Shown here piece by piece: positions 34,747 to 42,150 of a stretch of DNA of 64,000 bases; position 1 is the first letter of the stretch, and each line of letters begins with the position of its first letter. The stretch is from Deferribacter abyssi (GTDB taxonomy: Bacteria; Chrysiogenota; Deferribacteres; Deferribacterales; Deferribacteraceae): contig NZ_JAQNCS010000002.1 in assembly GCF_049472655.1 (NCBI RefSeq), positions 138,981-202,980 of the forward strand, read 5' to 3'. Made by a program: the position numbers and the translations under genes. A model generated the notes under the pieces. The model was not told where the DNA came from. It saw nothing but the letters and a program-made list of their open reading frames with translations, and searched no databases.

Positions 34747-37614
34747 TTTTTTCTTTTTTATATAATTTATAGCATCATCCAAAGATAACGGTTTTGAAAA
34801 ATAATAACCTTGAACAAAATCACATCCCAATTTTTTTAGAATATTATACTGTTCTGCTGTTTCAACCCCTTCTGCTACTGTTTTTAAACCTAGTCCTTTA
34901 GCTAATTCTATAATTGTCTTAACGATAGCTTCAGTTTTTGTACATTCAGTCAATTTTCTGACAAAAGACATATCAATTTTTATAATGTCTGCAGGAATTT
35001 TCTCAATATAGCTAAGAGAAGAATACCCTGTACCGAAGTCATCAATTTCAATTGCAAAGCCATAAGATTTTAACTCATTCATCACATAAATTATATCTTC
35101 TGAATTTTCAGCAAATACCCTCTCTGTAACCTCAATATTTATATAATTTACAAGCTCTTTAGAGATATTTTTTACATAAGACATTATGTCTCTAGTTTTA
35201 AAGGAGTTAACACTTACATTAATTGCAATATTATAATAACAATTAAAAACAGAGTGAATTCTACTTAAATAATCAGATATCAATTTAAATAGGTATTTTT
35301 CAAAGTCACCCAACAATGCTGATTTTTCTACAATATCAATGAATTTTGCCGGAAAAATTAATCCTTTTTCCGGATCATTTATTCTTACTAAAGCTTCAAA
35401 ACCTATAAGTTTCATCGTCTTAGTCTCTAAAATCGGCTGTAAATGAAAAATAAATCTATTTTCTTCTAAAGCTTTTATTATAATTTTCATGTTATCAAAA
35501 TACTCAGTAATTTCTTTATTAAGCTCCTCATTGTAAAACCTAAATGTATTCTCACCATCTTTTTTTGCTACATTTAAAGCAAGTTCAGCCTTAGACAAAA
35601 CATCCGTAATATCTTCATTCTCAAATTCAAAGGTTTTTATTCCAATATTAACATTAATTTTTATCTTTTCATCTTCGCTTATCTCAAGTGGTTTATCTAA
35701 TGAATCAAGTATTTTTTTCAACATTATTGATAATTCGTCTGAATCATTCATCATTAAAAATATTGCAAATTCATCACTACCTATTCTACCAATTATGTCA
35801 TTACTAAAAAAGATATTTTTTAGTTTTTCAGCAAACTTAATCAATAGAGTATCACAGAAAGACGCTCCATATATTTCGTTCAAATGAGAAAAACCTAAAA
35901 TATCAATGACTATTATTACCTGCAATGGTTTTAGCTTTTTATATTTGTCAATCTCTCTATCTACTTCCTTAACAAACCCTTGTCGATTTAACAAACCAGT
36001 TTGCAAATCTTGAAATTTAAATCTCAAAATTTCTTGTTCTAATGCAAGTTCTTTAGAAATATCTTTCGCAATTGAAACAAACTTCTTGACTTCATTATTT
36101 TCAATGATTGGAATTATTGTGTGGTCTAGCTGAAAAAATGCCCCATTTTTACCTTTATTGATAACTATACCTTTAAACACTTCACCTTTTAACAAGCGTT
36201 TCCAAAAGCTACTATAAAACTCTTTATCATGTAAACCTGACTTAAAAATTGAAGGAGTTTTACCTAATAACTCTTCCCTTTTATAACCACTTATTTTTTC
36301 AACTGCATTATTAACATATTCTATTACACCATCTTTATCAGTTATCATTACCCAATCATGGGTATTTTCAATGGCTCTAAATAAAAACTCTTTAAATTCT
36401 AACTCATCAATATTTTTGAGAAAAAAAGTTATATTCTTTTGAATATTTTTTAATACTGGCATTAACTTATCACTAAAATAATAAGGAATATTTGAATAAA
36501 GATTTAAAACATATTTGTATTTATCTTCATACATCACAGGTATAGCACAAGACGAATAAAATCTTCTTTTTAGCATTTCATCCCGCCAAAATTGAACATC
36601 AGGATTCTCTTCGGTGTTTGGATTTATTGTTATTTCTCCACTTTTTATGGACCTAGCAGTAGGACCATAAACTGAAGATTCTTTTTCTGAAATAACAAAA
36701 ATCCTCAAATGCTCTGTGTAACCTTCATCATAACCTGCTACAAAAATAGGGTTTATTCTATTTTCTGATAACTCTCCAATCCATGCTAACTTTATATTTT
36801 GTAGTGAAGTTAAATATCGACAAACAGATTGAAAAAACTGATCAACTGATTTTGATACAAAAATTAATTCATTTATACCGTTTAATATATTATAAAAATC
36901 TTTTATAATTTTTTCTTCGGTAACATCAATAAGTGTCATACAACCTGCTAATTGACCTTTGTACCTTATAGTTATATCATGAGCAGAAATATATTTAAAA
37001 TAGCCTGACTTGGTTTTAATAGAAATTAACTCATAGTACTTTTCAAAAAAATCTCCTTTTTTATGCAATGTATCTACGTTAGTAATAACATCCACCATAT
37101 CTTCAGAAAAGAGTGATGAAAACTTAATAAACTCTAAATCTTCTTCATTAAAACCTGTAATATATTTAAAACCTTCATCAATAAATACAACTTTATCATC
37201 ACAATATACAACAACCCCTACGAATTTATTTTTAACCAAACCATAAAATATATCTTTATAAACCTGCTCACTCTCCTCAATAAACTCTAAAACAACAATT
37301 CCATTTTCTTTTCTCTCAATAACAGAAGAATAAAAACTAAGGTCAATTATTTTATTATCTTTTGTACGAAACCTTATAATATCACTAAAGTTGTTTATAT
37401 AACCAATTATCATTTTTTTATAATTGTTAAATAATACATCTTTATCAATTATAGATTCTATTATTGAATCACTCTCATAAACTTCCTTAATATCAATGTT
37501 AGTTATTTTATCTAAATCATGACAAAATATTTTTATGCGATTTATCTTAATAGAATCACCATGAAGATATATTTCTTTAAGTAGTTGACAATAAGGTTTA
37601 TATATTTTGTCCAT
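34738..37614 (-). CDS. PAS/GAF sensor with degenerate GGDEF and intact EAL domains
   Basis: A 958-residue signalling protein: PAS-like regions (to about residue 250), a GAF-like domain (about 255-410), a further PAS (about 415-530), GGDEF (about 535-700) and EAL (about 715-955). The GGDEF site reads GSDEF near residue 610, so cyclase activity is uncertain. EAL is complete, with EALVR near 740, DDFGTGYSSL and the VAEGVET segment, so c-di-GMP hydrolysis is likely. An in-frame TTG at 37638 lies within the promoter; the ATG at 37614 is 6 bases after a TATAAA box, so I moved the start there. No transmembrane segments are visible. Confidence 0.85.
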   Translation of the reverse strand: MDKIYKPYCQLLKEIYLHGDSIKINRIKIFCHDLDKITNIDIKEVYESDSIIESIIDKDVLFNNYKKMIIGYINNFSDIIRFRTKDNKIIDLSFYSSVIERKENGIVVLEFIEESEQVYKDIFYGLVKNKFVGVVVYCDDKVVFIDEGFKYITGFNEEDLEFIKFSSLFSEDMVDVITNVDTLHKKGDFFEKYYELISIKTKSGYFKYISAHDITIRYKGQLAGCMTLIDVTEEKIIKDFYNILNGINELIFVSKSVDQFFQSVCRYLTSLQNIKLAWIGELSENRINPIFVAGYDEGYTEHLRIFVISEKESSVYGPTARSIKSGEITINPNTEENPDVQFWRDEMLKRRFYSSCAIPVMYEDKYKYVLNLYSNIPYYFSDKLMPVLKNIQKNITFFLKNIDELEFKEFLFRAIENTHDWVMITDKDGVIEYVNNAVEKISGYKREELLGKTPSIFKSGLHDKEFYSSFWKRLLKGEVFKGIVINKGKNGAFFQLDHTIIPIIENNEVKKFVSIAKDISKELALEQEILRFKFQDLQTGLLNRQGFVKEVDREIDKYKKLKPLQVIIVIDILGFSHLNEIYGASFCDTLLIKFAEKLKNIFFSNDIIGRIGSDEFAIFLMMNDSDELSIMLKKILDSLDKPLEISEDEKIKINVNIGIKTFEFENEDITDVLSKAELALNVAKKDGENTFRFYNEELNKEITEYFDNMKIIIKALEENRFIFHLQPILETKTMKLIGFEALVRINDPEKGLIFPAKFIDIVEKSALLGDFEKYLFKLISDYLSRIHSVFNCYYNIAINVSVNSFKTRDIMSYVKNISKELVNYINIEVTERVFAENSEDIIYVMNELKSYGFAIEIDDFGTGYSSLSYIEKIPADIIKIDMSFVRKLTECTKTEAIVKTIIELAKGLGLKTVAEGVETAEQYNILKKLGCDFVQGYYFSKPLSLDDAINYIKKKKLF

Positions 37615-37620
37615 AAAAAT

Positions 37621-37649
37621 TTTATAAGTGAAAACCAACTAAAAATCAA
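37621..37649 (-). promoter_or_regulatory. Sigma-70 promoter of the GGDEF/EAL gene (leaderless arrangement)
   Basis: On the minus strand TTGATT (37649-37644), a 17-base spacer, and TATAAA (37626-37621), then ATTTTT and ATG at 37614. No Shine-Dalgarno is present. Confidence 0.65.
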
Positions 37650-37691
37650 TAACAACAAAATATATATAAAGCCATTAGATTACTTCATTTC

Positions 37692-37715
37692 GAGCACCCA
37701 ATATCTTGGGTGCTC
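37692..37715. repeat. Perfect 9-bp inverted repeat
   Basis: GAGCACCCA, 6 bases, TGGGTGCTC. It lies 117 bases after the heme chemoreceptor stop on the minus strand. Neither strand shows a good T-tract after it, so it may be a processed 3' end, a weak terminator or a protein-binding site. Confidence 0.55.
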
Positions 37716-37831
37716 AGTCTTCGTAAAGTCAAAAATGTATTTGTCTTTGCTAATATTAGTGAAGCAATCTTTTACCTATCACAAAATATCATAAAATCAC
37801 CTTTTTACTCCACAAATATTAACGCAATTTT

Positions 37832-39544
37832 TTATATCTTAAATTTGTTTATCTGAACCTGAAGTTCATTAGCTAAATTTGAAAGCATATCCACAGCCTT
37901 TGCCATCTCCTGAGCAGCAATGGAATTCTCATTTGTTATTTTAGAGATATTTTCCACAGACTGAGCCATCATTTCTGTAGCTTTTGCCTGCTCATCTGTA
38001 GCCCTAGCAATATTTTCTACCTCCAATGACACGTTTTCAACATTATTTTTAATTATATCCAAAGCCTCTTTAGCTTCTTCGGCTTTAGTTTTACCATGTT
38101 CAACCTGTTCAACACCTTCAATCATACTTGCCACCGCACCACCTGTATCAGCCTGAATATTTTGGATCATTTCTGTAATATCTTTAGTAGCCTTCACAGT
38201 TTTTTCGGCAAGTTTTCTAACTTCATCAGCAACCACTGCAAAACCTCTGCCATGCTCACCAGCCCTAGCAGCTTCGATGGCTGCATTTAAAGCTAGCAAA
38301 TTAGTTTGATCTGCAATATCATTTATCACTTGTATAATTTCGCCAATCTGTTCACTAGATTCGCCAAGAGTTTTAACTGTTTCTGCAGCCTGTTGGACTG
38401 TATGAGCAATTTTGTCCATCATTTCTTTTGTTTCTTCAACTAATGCATGCCCTTGAATAACAGATTCTCTAGCTTCATGAGCACTATTAGCCACATTCGC
38501 TGCATTCTGAGCCACTTCTGATACGGTAGCATTTACCTCCTCTACAGCACTAGCCGTTGTAGCTGCCTGTTCAGCCTGTTCCTGAGCTCCAGCAGCAATT
38601 GCTTCAGAATTTGACGAAAGCTCAGCAGAAGCAGAAGCTAGCGACTCCACAGATTCAGATACAACATTTATAATACCTTTGATATCATCAACCATCTTAT
38701 TAACAGCTTTAGCAACAGCACCCACCTCATCATCATATTTAACATCAAGTTTTACAGTAAAATCACCACCTGCAATTTGTGTTAATGCCTCGTTTATTTT
38801 ATCAAATCTTGAAAAAATCATTTTAGAATTCATCCAGTATAAGACTCCAATAATAATTACAAGTATTACAATTAAAACCGAGAAGTCACGCATTAGATTT
38901 TTATTTACCATTGCAATAATCGGTTTTAAAGGGATGAAGATTTCAAAAGCACCATGAACCTCACCTGCTTTCCAACCCTCCATTTTAACACCAGTGGGAT
39001 CAAGTCCTTGATCATTACCCCAATATTTAATACTATCAGCTGGATTCCCATGGCACCATTCACATTCTTTGGTAAGTCTTACTGCCTTAAAATACCTAAT
39101 ATAACCACTCTTCTCATCAATTATCACCTTTTCAGGAGTATTACCCATTCCTTTATCCATTTTTTTCAATTCATTTAATATTTTTATCTCATTTTCATCA
39201 GGCGTATTTTCCGGATTTCTTGGGGAAATTTTAGGTACCTTAAATTTTATTCCTAATTCATCAGCCTTTTCTCTAATTATCCTAATGGAACTAACAACAG
39301 GAACAGCATAAAGAAATTTATTTACATCCTTTTTTATTTTATCAAAATCGTATATCCCAGCCTCCCACTTTTCAGCCATAAATTTTCTTACCCCTTCAGC
39401 AACTACAATTATATTTCTAGCTCTTTCTACCTGTGACGCAATAGCCGTCTTCCTTGCAACTTTTGCACTAAAAACAAAAAGAACACTAAAAGAAATAATC
39501 ATTACAACAGAAATAATAGCAGCCAATTTAAATTTAAGACTCAC
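37832..39544 (-). CDS. Methyl-accepting chemotaxis protein with periplasmic c-type heme domain
   Basis: A 570-residue chemoreceptor. TM1 (about 7-29) is followed by a periplasmic DUF3365-like PAS domain with a covalent heme motif C161-E-W-C164-H165, then TM2 (about 222-242), HAMP, and a full signalling domain with the DQTNLLALNAAIEAARAGEH tip. DUF3365/Tll0287-type proteins bind c-heme and are thought to sense redox state or gases. The start is GTG with a GGGGG ribosome site, and a FliA-like promoter lies upstream. Heme attachment would need the cytochrome c maturation system, not seen here. Confidence 0.88.
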   Translation of the reverse strand: MSLKFKLAAIISVVMIISFSVLFVFSAKVARKTAIASQVERARNIIVVAEGVRKFMAEKWEAGIYDFDKIKKDVNKFLYAVPVVSSIRIIREKADELGIKFKVPKISPRNPENTPDENEIKILNELKKMDKGMGNTPEKVIIDEKSGYIRYFKAVRLTKECEWCHGNPADSIKYWGNDQGLDPTGVKMEGWKAGEVHGAFEIFIPLKPIIAMVNKNLMRDFSVLIVILVIIIGVLYWMNSKMIFSRFDKINEALTQIAGGDFTVKLDVKYDDEVGAVAKAVNKMVDDIKGIINVVSESVESLASASAELSSNSEAIAAGAQEQAEQAATTASAVEEVNATVSEVAQNAANVANSAHEARESVIQGHALVEETKEMMDKIAHTVQQAAETVKTLGESSEQIGEIIQVINDIADQTNLLALNAAIEAARAGEHGRGFAVVADEVRKLAEKTVKATKDITEMIQNIQADTGGAVASMIEGVEQVEHGKTKAEEAKEALDIIKNNVENVSLEVENIARATDEQAKATEMMAQSVENISKITNENSIAAQEMAKAVDMLSNLANELQVQINKFKI

Positions 39545-39604
39545 TGTTAACCCCCTAAACCGTCATTTCTCATATTCTAAACACATTTATAATATAATAA
39601 TATA

Positions 39605-39631
39605 ATATCGAACAATATAAAAAATAATTTA
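39605..39631 (-). promoter_or_regulatory. FliA-like promoter of the heme chemoreceptor gene
   Basis: On the minus strand TAAA (39631-39628), a 15-base spacer, then TTCGATAT (39612-39605), compared with TAAA-N15-GCCGATAA. The CGAT core and spacing match; the first two bases of the -10 do not. It sits about 60 bases before the GTG start. Confidence 0.5.
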
Positions 39632-39714
39632 TATATATTTTTTAACAATATCATATTTATATTATAACACGTATTTTACAACGATTAGCAAAATAAGTAT
39701 ATCATATCTCTACA

Positions 39715-39778
39715 AAATAAAAAAATCCCGGCTGATTGCTTCAGAGGGGAGGAGGGTAGAAGCATAGAAACAGCCGGG
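39715..39778 (-). terminator. Terminator hairpin with C-rich anti-Shine-Dalgarno loop; possible sRNA 3' end
   Basis: On the minus strand an outer stem CCCGGCTG/CAGCCGGG (39778-39771 with 39734-39727) encloses an inner stem TGCTTC/GAAGCA and a 16-nt loop TACCCTCCTCCCCTCT, followed by a T-rich tract. It terminates the panBCD unit about 100 bases after panD. The loop contains CCTCCT, which matches the 16S rRNA anti-Shine-Dalgarno core. Confidence 0.75.
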
Positions 39779-39779
39779 C

Positions 39780-39803
39780 AACAAGAAAAACTTTTAACTT
39801 GTT
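39780..39803 (-). repeat. 6-bp inverted repeat upstream of the terminator hairpin
   Basis: AACAAG and CTTGTT flank 12 A/T-rich bases that can extend the stem. On the minus transcript it would form a second hairpin directly before the C-rich-loop hairpin, consistent with a structured 3' UTR or small RNA. Confidence 0.45.
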
Positions 39804-39879
39804 TTAACAAATTATGAACTATTTTTCAACTAAATATTTTTATTCAAAGCTATTAATTGAATATGTTTACACTGTAAAA

Positions 39880-40251
39880 CTATACTAAAGCTGTTTCTTC
39901 CTTTCTAATAATTCTATTTTTCTCATCCACTTGTATTACAACTGGTCTTAAATCTTTAAGTTCATCCTCATCAAATAAACCATAAGATACAATTATAATC
40001 ATATCTCCAGGTTGCACTAATCTTGCTGCAGCACCATTCAAACATATTTCTCCACTGCCTGGTTTTCCTTCTATGGTATAAGTAGAAAATCTTGAACCAT
40101 TAGTAATATTGTATATATCTACCTTTTCATAAGGTAGAATACCTGCAGCATCCATCAACTCTTTATCGATGGTAATACTACCTTCGTAATGCAAATCTGC
40201 ATCTGTTACAGTAGCCCTGTGAATTTTTGACTTAAACATAATTCTCTTCAT
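39880..40251 (-). CDS. panD: Aspartate 1-decarboxylase (pyruvoyl enzyme)
   Basis: A proenzyme of about 123 residues that self-cleaves to form a pyruvoyl group and makes beta-alanine from aspartate for pantothenate. The cleavage site is G24-S25 in LHYEGSITID, exactly as in well-studied homologues when the ATG at 40251 is used. That ATG also has GAGGTG at the right distance; a longer frame to 40263 overlaps panC needlessly. It is the last gene of panB-panC-panD, giving a complete pantothenate branch together with ilv genes that supply ketoisovalerate. Confidence 0.95.
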   Translation of the reverse strand: MKRIMFKSKIHRATVTDADLHYEGSITIDKELMDAAGILPYEKVDIYNITNGSRFSTYTIEGKPGSGEICLNGAAARLVQPGDMIIIVSYGLFDEDELKDLRPVVIQVDEKNRIIRKEETALV

Positions 40252-40252
40252 A

Positions 40253-41098
40253 TCACACCTCAAATATATTATTATCTATTAATCTAGCCTTTCCTACAAA
40301 AACAGCTAAAGCTAAAAGAAAAGGCTTATTTATCACATCCAACTTTTCCAAAGTTTCAGGATCTACAATTTCTATATAATCAATCTTCGTGTAAGGATGT
40401 GAACTTATAAATTTATGGACTCTTCTCTTTATTTCACTTACATCTCTAACCCCTTCATCAAGGGCAGACTTAACCACATTAAAGGATTTGTATAAACTTA
40501 AAGCTGACTTTCTCTCATCATCACTCAAATAAACGTTTCTTGAGCTCATAGCAAGCCCATCACTCTCTCTTACAATGGGCATTCCAATTACCTCAACATC
40601 CATATCAAGATCTTCCACAAACTTTTCTATCACCTTTAACTGCTGATAATCTTTTTTCCCAAAATATACCCTATGAGGCTTAACAATATTAAAAAGCTTT
40701 GTTACCACAGTGCATACACCATCAAAGTGCCCAGGCCTACTTGCACCACAAAGAATTTCTGTAATTTCTTTAACAGAGACCTTTGTCAAAAATCTATCAG
40801 GATACATTTCTTGCACATCAGGATAAAATAATATATCCACCCCTTCTTTTTCCAATAAAAAACAGTCCCTTTCAAAATCTCTCGGATATCTATCTAAATC
40901 TTCCTGCGGACCAAATTGAAGCGGATTTATAAAAATACTGACTACTACCACATCATTATCTTTCTTGGCAGCTCTCACAAGGGATAAATGCCCAGCATGC
41001 AGATATCCCATTGTCGGTACAAAGCCTATACTTTTACCTTCTTTTCTGTAATCATCAGAGATTTTTTTCATTTCTTTTTTTGTTTTAACAACTTTCAT
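40253..41098 (-). CDS. panC: Pantothenate synthetase (pantoate-beta-alanine ligase)
   Basis: A 281-residue nucleotidyltransferase-fold ligase that joins pantoate and beta-alanine using ATP. Family motifs are PTMGYLHAGHLSLV (HIGH-like), FGKKDYQQ and AMSSRNVYLS. Length is normal. It lies between panB (15 bases upstream) and panD (directly adjacent), so the three pathway genes form one unit controlled by the leader RNA upstream of panB. Confidence 0.96.
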   Translation of the reverse strand: MKVVKTKKEMKKISDDYRKEGKSIGFVPTMGYLHAGHLSLVRAAKKDNDVVVVSIFINPLQFGPQEDLDRYPRDFERDCFLLEKEGVDILFYPDVQEMYPDRFLTKVSVKEITEILCGASRPGHFDGVCTVVTKLFNIVKPHRVYFGKKDYQQLKVIEKFVEDLDMDVEVIGMPIVRESDGLAMSSRNVYLSDDERKSALSLYKSFNVVKSALDEGVRDVSEIKRRVHKFISSHPYTKIDYIEIVDPETLEKLDVINKPFLLALAVFVGKARLIDNNIFEV

Positions 41099-41113
41099 TT
41101 TCCCACCTTATTT

Positions 41114-41926
41114 TTAGAAAAAAGAATGTTCATCATCAGGAAATTCAAAGTTTTTTACATCATTCACGTACTTTGTACCACCTTCTACAATTACTCTTTT
41201 TACATCCGCATATCTTTTTACAAATTTAGGAACAAAATCATCAAACATTCCGAAAACATCATGAAAAACAAGAATCTGTCCGTCACAGTATTTACCTGAA
41301 CCTATTCCAATAGTAGGCACATTTACTGACTCTGTTATCTTTTTTGCTACATCCACTACCACACCTTCTAAAACAATAGAAAAAACACCTGCTTCTTCCA
41401 AAGCCTTCGCATCTTCCAATAACTTTTCACCGCCATCTCTACCCTGTATTTTATAACCACCCATAGCATGAACAAATTGCGGCATCAATCCAATATGTCC
41501 CACCACATTAATTCCAGCTTGAGTTATTTTTTTGATTAAAGGCGCTATTTCTTTACCACCTTCAAGTTTTACAGCCTCAGCACCTGCCTCTTTAATCACT
41601 CTCACACAATTCTTCAAGGTTTCCTCATCACTCACATGATAAGTCCCAAAAGGCATATCAGCTACTAAAAAAGCTCTTTTTAACCCTCTTTTGACTGCCT
41701 TTGTGTGATATATAATTTCATCAAGACTAACCCTAAGGGTATTTTCATAACCATTAATAACCATGCCTAATGAATCACCCACTAAAACAAGATCCACACC
41801 TATCGAATCCACAAGCTTAGCGGAAGTATAATCATATGCAGTGAGACATGCTATCTTCTCACCATCTTGCTTCATCTTTTTCAAATGACTAACAGTAATC
41901 TTCTTAATCTCTTTATATTTACTCAT
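41114..41926 (-). CDS. panB: 3-methyl-2-oxobutanoate hydroxymethyltransferase
   Basis: A 270-residue TIM-barrel enzyme that transfers a one-carbon unit from methylene-THF to alpha-ketoisovalerate to form ketopantoate. Motifs LVGDSLGMV, DMPFGTY, KLEGG and GHIGLMPQ are present. The ATG at 41926 has a strong GAGGTGA site. It is the first gene of the pan operon and is preceded by a pan-motif stem-loop and an intrinsic terminator, so its transcription is likely attenuated. Confidence 0.96.
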   Translation of the reverse strand: MSKYKEIKKITVSHLKKMKQDGEKIACLTAYDYTSAKLVDSIGVDLVLVGDSLGMVINGYENTLRVSLDEIIYHTKAVKRGLKRAFLVADMPFGTYHVSDEETLKNCVRVIKEAGAEAVKLEGGKEIAPLIKKITQAGINVVGHIGLMPQFVHAMGGYKIQGRDGGEKLLEDAKALEEAGVFSIVLEGVVVDVAKKITESVNVPTIGIGSGKYCDGQILVFHDVFGMFDDFVPKFVKRYADVKRVIVEGGTKYVNDVKNFEFPDDEHSFF

Positions 41927-41941
41927 CCTATCACCTCATAC

Positions 41942-41975
41942 AAAAAAAAAGCCTTCCGGCGGTGACCGGAAGGCT
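41942..41975 (-). terminator. Intrinsic terminator in the panB leader
   Basis: On the minus strand AGCCTTCCGG (41975-41966), a 6-nt loop, and CCGGAAGGCT (41959-41950), then nine T (41950-41942). It lies 16 bases before the panB ATG, where it can only act as an attenuator of the pan operon, because no gene ends upstream. Confidence 0.88.
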
Positions 41976-42013
41976 ATTTATATGCAATAATCCCTTATTG
42001 TTTCTCTATAGCC
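41972..42013 (-). promoter_or_regulatory. Candidate anti-terminator pairing in the panB leader
   Basis: GGCTAT (42013-42008, minus strand) can pair with ATAGCC (41977-41972), whose last four bases belong to the 5' arm of the terminator stem. Between them a small hairpin CAATAA/TTATTG (42000-41995 with 41990-41985) closes the loop. The two folds are mutually exclusive. Confidence 0.5.
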
Positions 42014-42040
42014 GTCTCGGTCCCGCCAGGGATCCAAGCG
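42013..42040 (-). ncRNA. pan-motif RNA (twin bulged-A stem-loop) upstream of panB
   Basis: The minus strand folds as a stem from CGCTTGGATCCC to GGGACCGAGACG around a UGGC loop, with one bulged A on each side. A single stem-loop with two bulged adenines upstream of pantothenate genes is the defining description of the pan RNA motif. The ligand, if any, is not established to my knowledge. Confidence 0.72.
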
Positions 42041-42051
42041 TCGCCTTTGTA

Positions 42052-42079
42052 TAAATATTCATTTTCTTTTAATTGTCAA
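42052..42079 (-). promoter_or_regulatory. Sigma-70 promoter of the panBCD operon
   Basis: On the minus strand TTGACA (42079-42074), a 16-base spacer, and TATTTA (42057-42052). The predicted start near 42045 falls at the 5' edge of the pan-motif stem. Confidence 0.6.
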
Positions 42080-42114
42080 CTAAAAACTAAAATCATTTTA
42101 ATACTAAATTCTTA

Positions 42115-42142
42115 TTTACTTAAATTAATTTTGTTTTATATT
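42115..42142 (+). promoter_or_regulatory. Promoter of the MFS transporter gene (near-leaderless)
   Basis: TTTACT (42115-42120), a 16-base spacer, and TATATT (42137-42142), 8 bases before the ATG at 42151, with no Shine-Dalgarno. It is divergent from the panBCD promoter. The same TTTACT-N16 layout is seen at the AEC permease gene. Confidence 0.45.
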
Positions 42143-42150
42143 TTTTTACT

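Larger units (their letters stand above)
39545..39879 (-). other. 335-base intergenic region between panD and the heme chemoreceptor gene
   Basis: It holds, in minus-strand order, an inverted repeat (39803-39780), a C-rich-loop hairpin with T-tract (39778-39715), and a FliA-like promoter (39631-39605). No coding frame is visible. The remainder is A+T-rich. Confidence 0.7.

Noticed and set aside
39715..39778. c-di-GMP or other known riboswitch upstream of the heme chemoreceptor gene
   Set aside because: None of the known riboswitch core motifs is present. The T-tract and position after panD fit a terminator or small RNA.
41942..42050. TPP, SAM, ZTP or fluoride riboswitch upstream of panB
   Set aside because: Core motifs of these classes are absent, while the twin bulged-A stem-loop fits the pan motif.
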